From positions 8,444,536-8,508,535 of the forward strand of contig CM055191.1 of assembly GCA_029224185.1 (NCBI GenBank): a stretch of DNA of 64,000 nt, given 5' to 3'. Below the pieces are notes generated by a model. The model was not told where the DNA came from. It did no database searches and was given only the letters and a program-made list of their open reading frames with translations. Shown here piece after piece: positions 61,061 through 64,000 of this stretch (within the stretch, counting starts at the first letter, position 1; every line of letters starts with the position of its first letter). Source of the DNA: Karalla daura. Taxonomy: Eukaryota; Chordata; Actinopteri; Chaetodontiformes; Leiognathidae. The translations under genes and the position numbers were made by a program.

Positions 61061-63164
61061 CTGTCTGATGTATTTCTACCTATAGGAGGACGCTCCCACA
61101 GTGCGCCTCTCTGGCGCCCCCTGGCGGCCCGGCTCTGCTGCTCCGCTCATTCACAGGCTCGGCGAGGAGGCGAAAGCGCCCCCTGCTGGCCCACACGTTG
61201 AACGAAAAGCTGCGGCTGAGAAGATTCCCTCAACATGAGTCAGTGCCTGAGTTCACCAACAGGTCCAACACGCTGCCAGACTCCTTTAAAGACAGGACCG
61301 AGGCGCCAAAACACACAGAAAACAGACTCGCTTGGACTGCTTACCTCGGTCCTTTTGGAAGAAGTGAAGTGCAGCTTTTTCCGCAGTCGTTTAAAACATG
61401 CCCCATCCTTTCCACGACCACTGTTGACCTTTCAAAATGTCGTCAGTCCTGTTCATCACGATGTAATTATCGGTGTAATTATCGGCTGAGACGCGTTTCC
61501 CTTGCACACAGACCGGTGCAGCTGGACTGTGCAGAGCCGGGCCACCACCTGCAAACCAAACTCACCCTTGATTAGGCTGCTAATTAGTGCGCAGCCTGCA
61601 AGCGCCACCTGGCGGCTGTGAGGGGCTGCTGGGTGTCCTCAGGATCACTGTCAGCTGCTCTGGCCTCCAAAAAAACAAAAAAGTAAGAAAAGAAAAAGGC
61701 TGCAGAAACCTCATTTCACCACAGGTTCAAATGTCAGCACGTCAGTCCAGAAACCTGTACCTCCATTCACTCTGAATGAACAACATGGCTGTCCTGGTGT
61801 TTATGTTAGCTCTGGGGGGGGCCCCCGGGAGCCCTCAGGGCTCCGTGTATTCCATAAACCCCATTTTGGCAACGATTGACACTCTGACCCGAACCTGGTT
61901 GCACATGAATTGATAATCTAATTAAACTGGCAGCCGGGAAGCGTCATACGACCGTTCCTCAAGGCGACTAAAACCAGCACGGGTGCCACTATCAAGCAGT
62001 ACAGATGGCCCGGGTTGAATAGTGCAGTGAGTTTAATTCCCCGCCATCCCCGACTCATTGTAAAGACAAACAAAAAAGGGGCGCGAATTAAAAAAACAAC
62101 TGCGAGAGATATTTCACAGAGCTCGTCGGTGGGGGCAGCGCTTATCATTACATAACAGCCGAGCATGAATTTTACATGACTGATGTCATCGAGCTGTAAA
62201 TGGTTTGTTTACATTCATAATGTTTATAAATGATAGAACAAGGCTGCGGGTCACTTGAAGGCATCGTCATCTCTGAGAAATCAGAGCCCGGGAATGCACC
62301 TAAGCTCCTGGGAGCTAAAACCTAAGATCTTCAGGCCAGTATTGTATAATCTATTAAATGTAGAGATAGGGAGAAAACCTGGGCACAGTGACACCTTCCA
62401 CTGTTGAAAACATGTCTGTGAGGTAATGACATTGTCCAATCTCTGAATGATATTCGCAGCTCTGATTCTGGATAAAAAGGTGCAGCTCATTAAATATTCC
62501 AAAATATTTCAATATAAATGAAAGTTCAGCAGCTAACTGAGCCACTAGCGGTGATTTCATTTCTTCATTTGGCGAGTTACTTAATTTTGTTTATTCAAAG
62601 GGGGTTATCAGGGACTGGATGAATGCATGAGGCAAGGTGGTTAAAAATACACATCTGACATTTTCTCAGCTTTTCCTTCATTTTTTATTCCAACTCATCC
62701 ATAAATCACCAGAGGAACGATGATATTTTGTGCGCTTGAAGTTGATTGCTCTTCTGTCACATGATCTAAATCAGATAAGCTCTTGGCTCAAGTCATGGCG
62801 CAGAGACGACTACAGCCACACCCTCCAACAAAAGATGGAGGGAGAAATACTCTCAATATCTGAAACACACAAAAAGACATGACAACATGTCATACAACAA
62901 GTGCCTGTAAGTTGTCACCACTATTGAATCTGACCTTTGTTGCAACAAAATAATGGATTTTAGATCAATTCTTTCATTTTGCTTGAAAACGTCAATATAG
63001 GATGATTTGCAATACTCCCCAGTATCAATATAGCTTTATAGAAGTACTTAAGTAAGACAGCATATGATGCAGGCATGTTGTTCAGACATGTCCAATATAT
63101 AACAGAGGGATTCAACAAGATCCTCCTGAACTAAACATAATAAAGTGCAGAGGTACTGTACTAA

Positions 63165-63550
63165 GCAGTGGTGGAAAAAAACATTCAAATCCAAGTAGAA
63201 ATATCACAATGTACAAAAACATGCTTTTTTTTAACAAGTAAATGTCAAATTTTGCTCATGTCGAAGACACAAACAAACACACTGAGCATGTTTTCAATTT
63301 CTAAATCATTTAAATGGATCATTTGAGCAACTTAATATTCTGTTGGGGAGCTAAAGCAAAAATAATGTCATATTTTACACACAGCGGTGTAAAACACACG
63401 TGTATGGAGGCATAATATGAAAATAGGTAAGTGCAGATTCTTCAGGAATATACTTACAATGAATAAAATGCACCACTAGTAGAGATCAATGCAAAATGAT
63501 GAGCACTCAGGTAAGGCAGATTACATTTCTCAGTTACTTTCCACCACTGA
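63165..63550. mobile_element. Short inverted-repeat element (MITE-like), CAGTGGTGGAAA ends
   Basis: The left end is GCAGTGGTGGAAAAAAACAT and the right end GTTACTTTCCACCACTGATG, so CAGTGGTGGAAA is exactly inverted at the other edge. The inside is AT-rich with AAGTAGAAAT and ACTCAGGTAAGG words and no coding. It is the best-bounded DNA element in the window. Confidence 0.65.
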
Positions 63551-64000
63551 TGAGTCACATCTGGATGTAGCGTTAATGGTTTTTCCAGCTTCTTTTTTTT
63601 ATCACTTCACCTTTGACATCCAACAATCTTAAAATGCATTAGCACTGCGCAACGTGCAGTCAGGTGTGAGAGCGAACAAGCCGTAATAATTTTGTGGAAA
63701 CATTTTCTTAATTCATACGTGACCCACAGCAGTAATTTCCCCGTGTGCCCCCCCCACACACCCCTGGTCGCGTGACTTAATCCGTTTGCGGATTAAAAAC
63801 TGCAATCTTTCAGGTTCGTGTACAGTAAAAAAGCAATATCTGAATCATCCGGCCGACCACATTTGTCAGTGAAAGGAGTGCCCAGAAGAAAGTGAGGCAC
63901 ACAGGACTGTGGAGTTCAAAGCTCCTTGTGACATGTGTGAGATCACCAGCGTACAGGAAACGGGCGCTGAGGTGAGTCTTACTCATCACTAGGCGTGCCA

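Larger units (their letters stand above)
56871..64000. other. Region upstream of lmna, no gene recognised
   Basis: Apart from (TG)n at about 57639-57659, SINE-like copies (58495-58765, 60000-60235, 60835-61060) and an inverted-repeat element (63165-63550), I see no structured feature. Open frames such as 61198-61575 have no recognisable family. Confidence 0.65.

Overview
The window is vertebrate nuclear DNA, almost certainly from a teleost fish. It has split genes with consensus GT/AG introns, very many microsatellites ((CA)n, (TCTA)n/(GATA)n, (GGA)n), and dispersed repeats of the kind common in ray-finned fish genomes (SINE-like units with a tRNA-type B box, short inverted-repeat DNA elements, LINE-tail fragments). 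I see no prokaryotic, viral or CRISPR feature and no tRNA or rRNA gene. The species cannot be named from the sequence.

Two protein genes account for essentially all supported coding sequence, and they are arranged tail to tail. On the + strand, positions 2631-25350 carry the last 19 coding exons of pear1 (platelet endothelial aggregation receptor 1, MEGF10/11/PEAR1 family). These encode 915 residues: a long run of EGF/laminin-EGF modules, one transmembrane helix, and a tyrosine- and proline-rich cytoplasmic tail. The signal peptide and EMI domain (about 120 residues by comparison with human PEAR1) lie upstream of the window. On the - strand, positions 54794-29402 carry the complete coding region of lmna (A-type lamin) in 12 exons. 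My splice reconstruction joins in frame throughout and gives 648 codons plus stop, from METPSQ to the CAAX box CSIM. Seven internal exons (157, 126, 171, 126, 221, 108, 120 nt) have the sizes I recall for human LMNA exons 2-6, 8 and 9; the last three exons and exon 7 differ.

Layout: 1-2630 pear1 intron; 2631-18746 extracellular exons of pear1; 18928-25350 transmembrane and cytoplasmic exons; about 25351-26610 pear1 3' UTR with AATAAA; about 26.6-29.26 kb intergenic or extended UTR; 29402-36868 lmna exons 12 to 2; 36869-54453 a 17.6-kb lmna first intron; 54454-54794 lmna exon 1; 54795-56485 a probable 5' UTR intron; about 56.49-56.9 kb a predicted non-coding first exon and GC-box promoter; 57-64 kb repeat-rich DNA with no recognised gene.

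The two genes do not form a pathway. PEAR1 is a cell-surface receptor and lamin A is a nuclear scaffold. Their linkage matters for genome history: human PEAR1 and LMNA share 1q22-q23, and their paralogues MEGF10 and LMNB1 share 5q23. The most unusual local structure is in lmna. The lamin-A-specific exon 11 and the rod exon 5 each have a (UG)n tract just upstream of the acceptor and a (CA)n tract just downstream of the donor. These tracts are mutually complementary in the pre-mRNA, and both exons are symmetric (phase 0-0). Skipping exon 11 would leave the CAAX box but remove the prelamin cleavage site, a progerin-like product. I found no previously undescribed multi-gene system.
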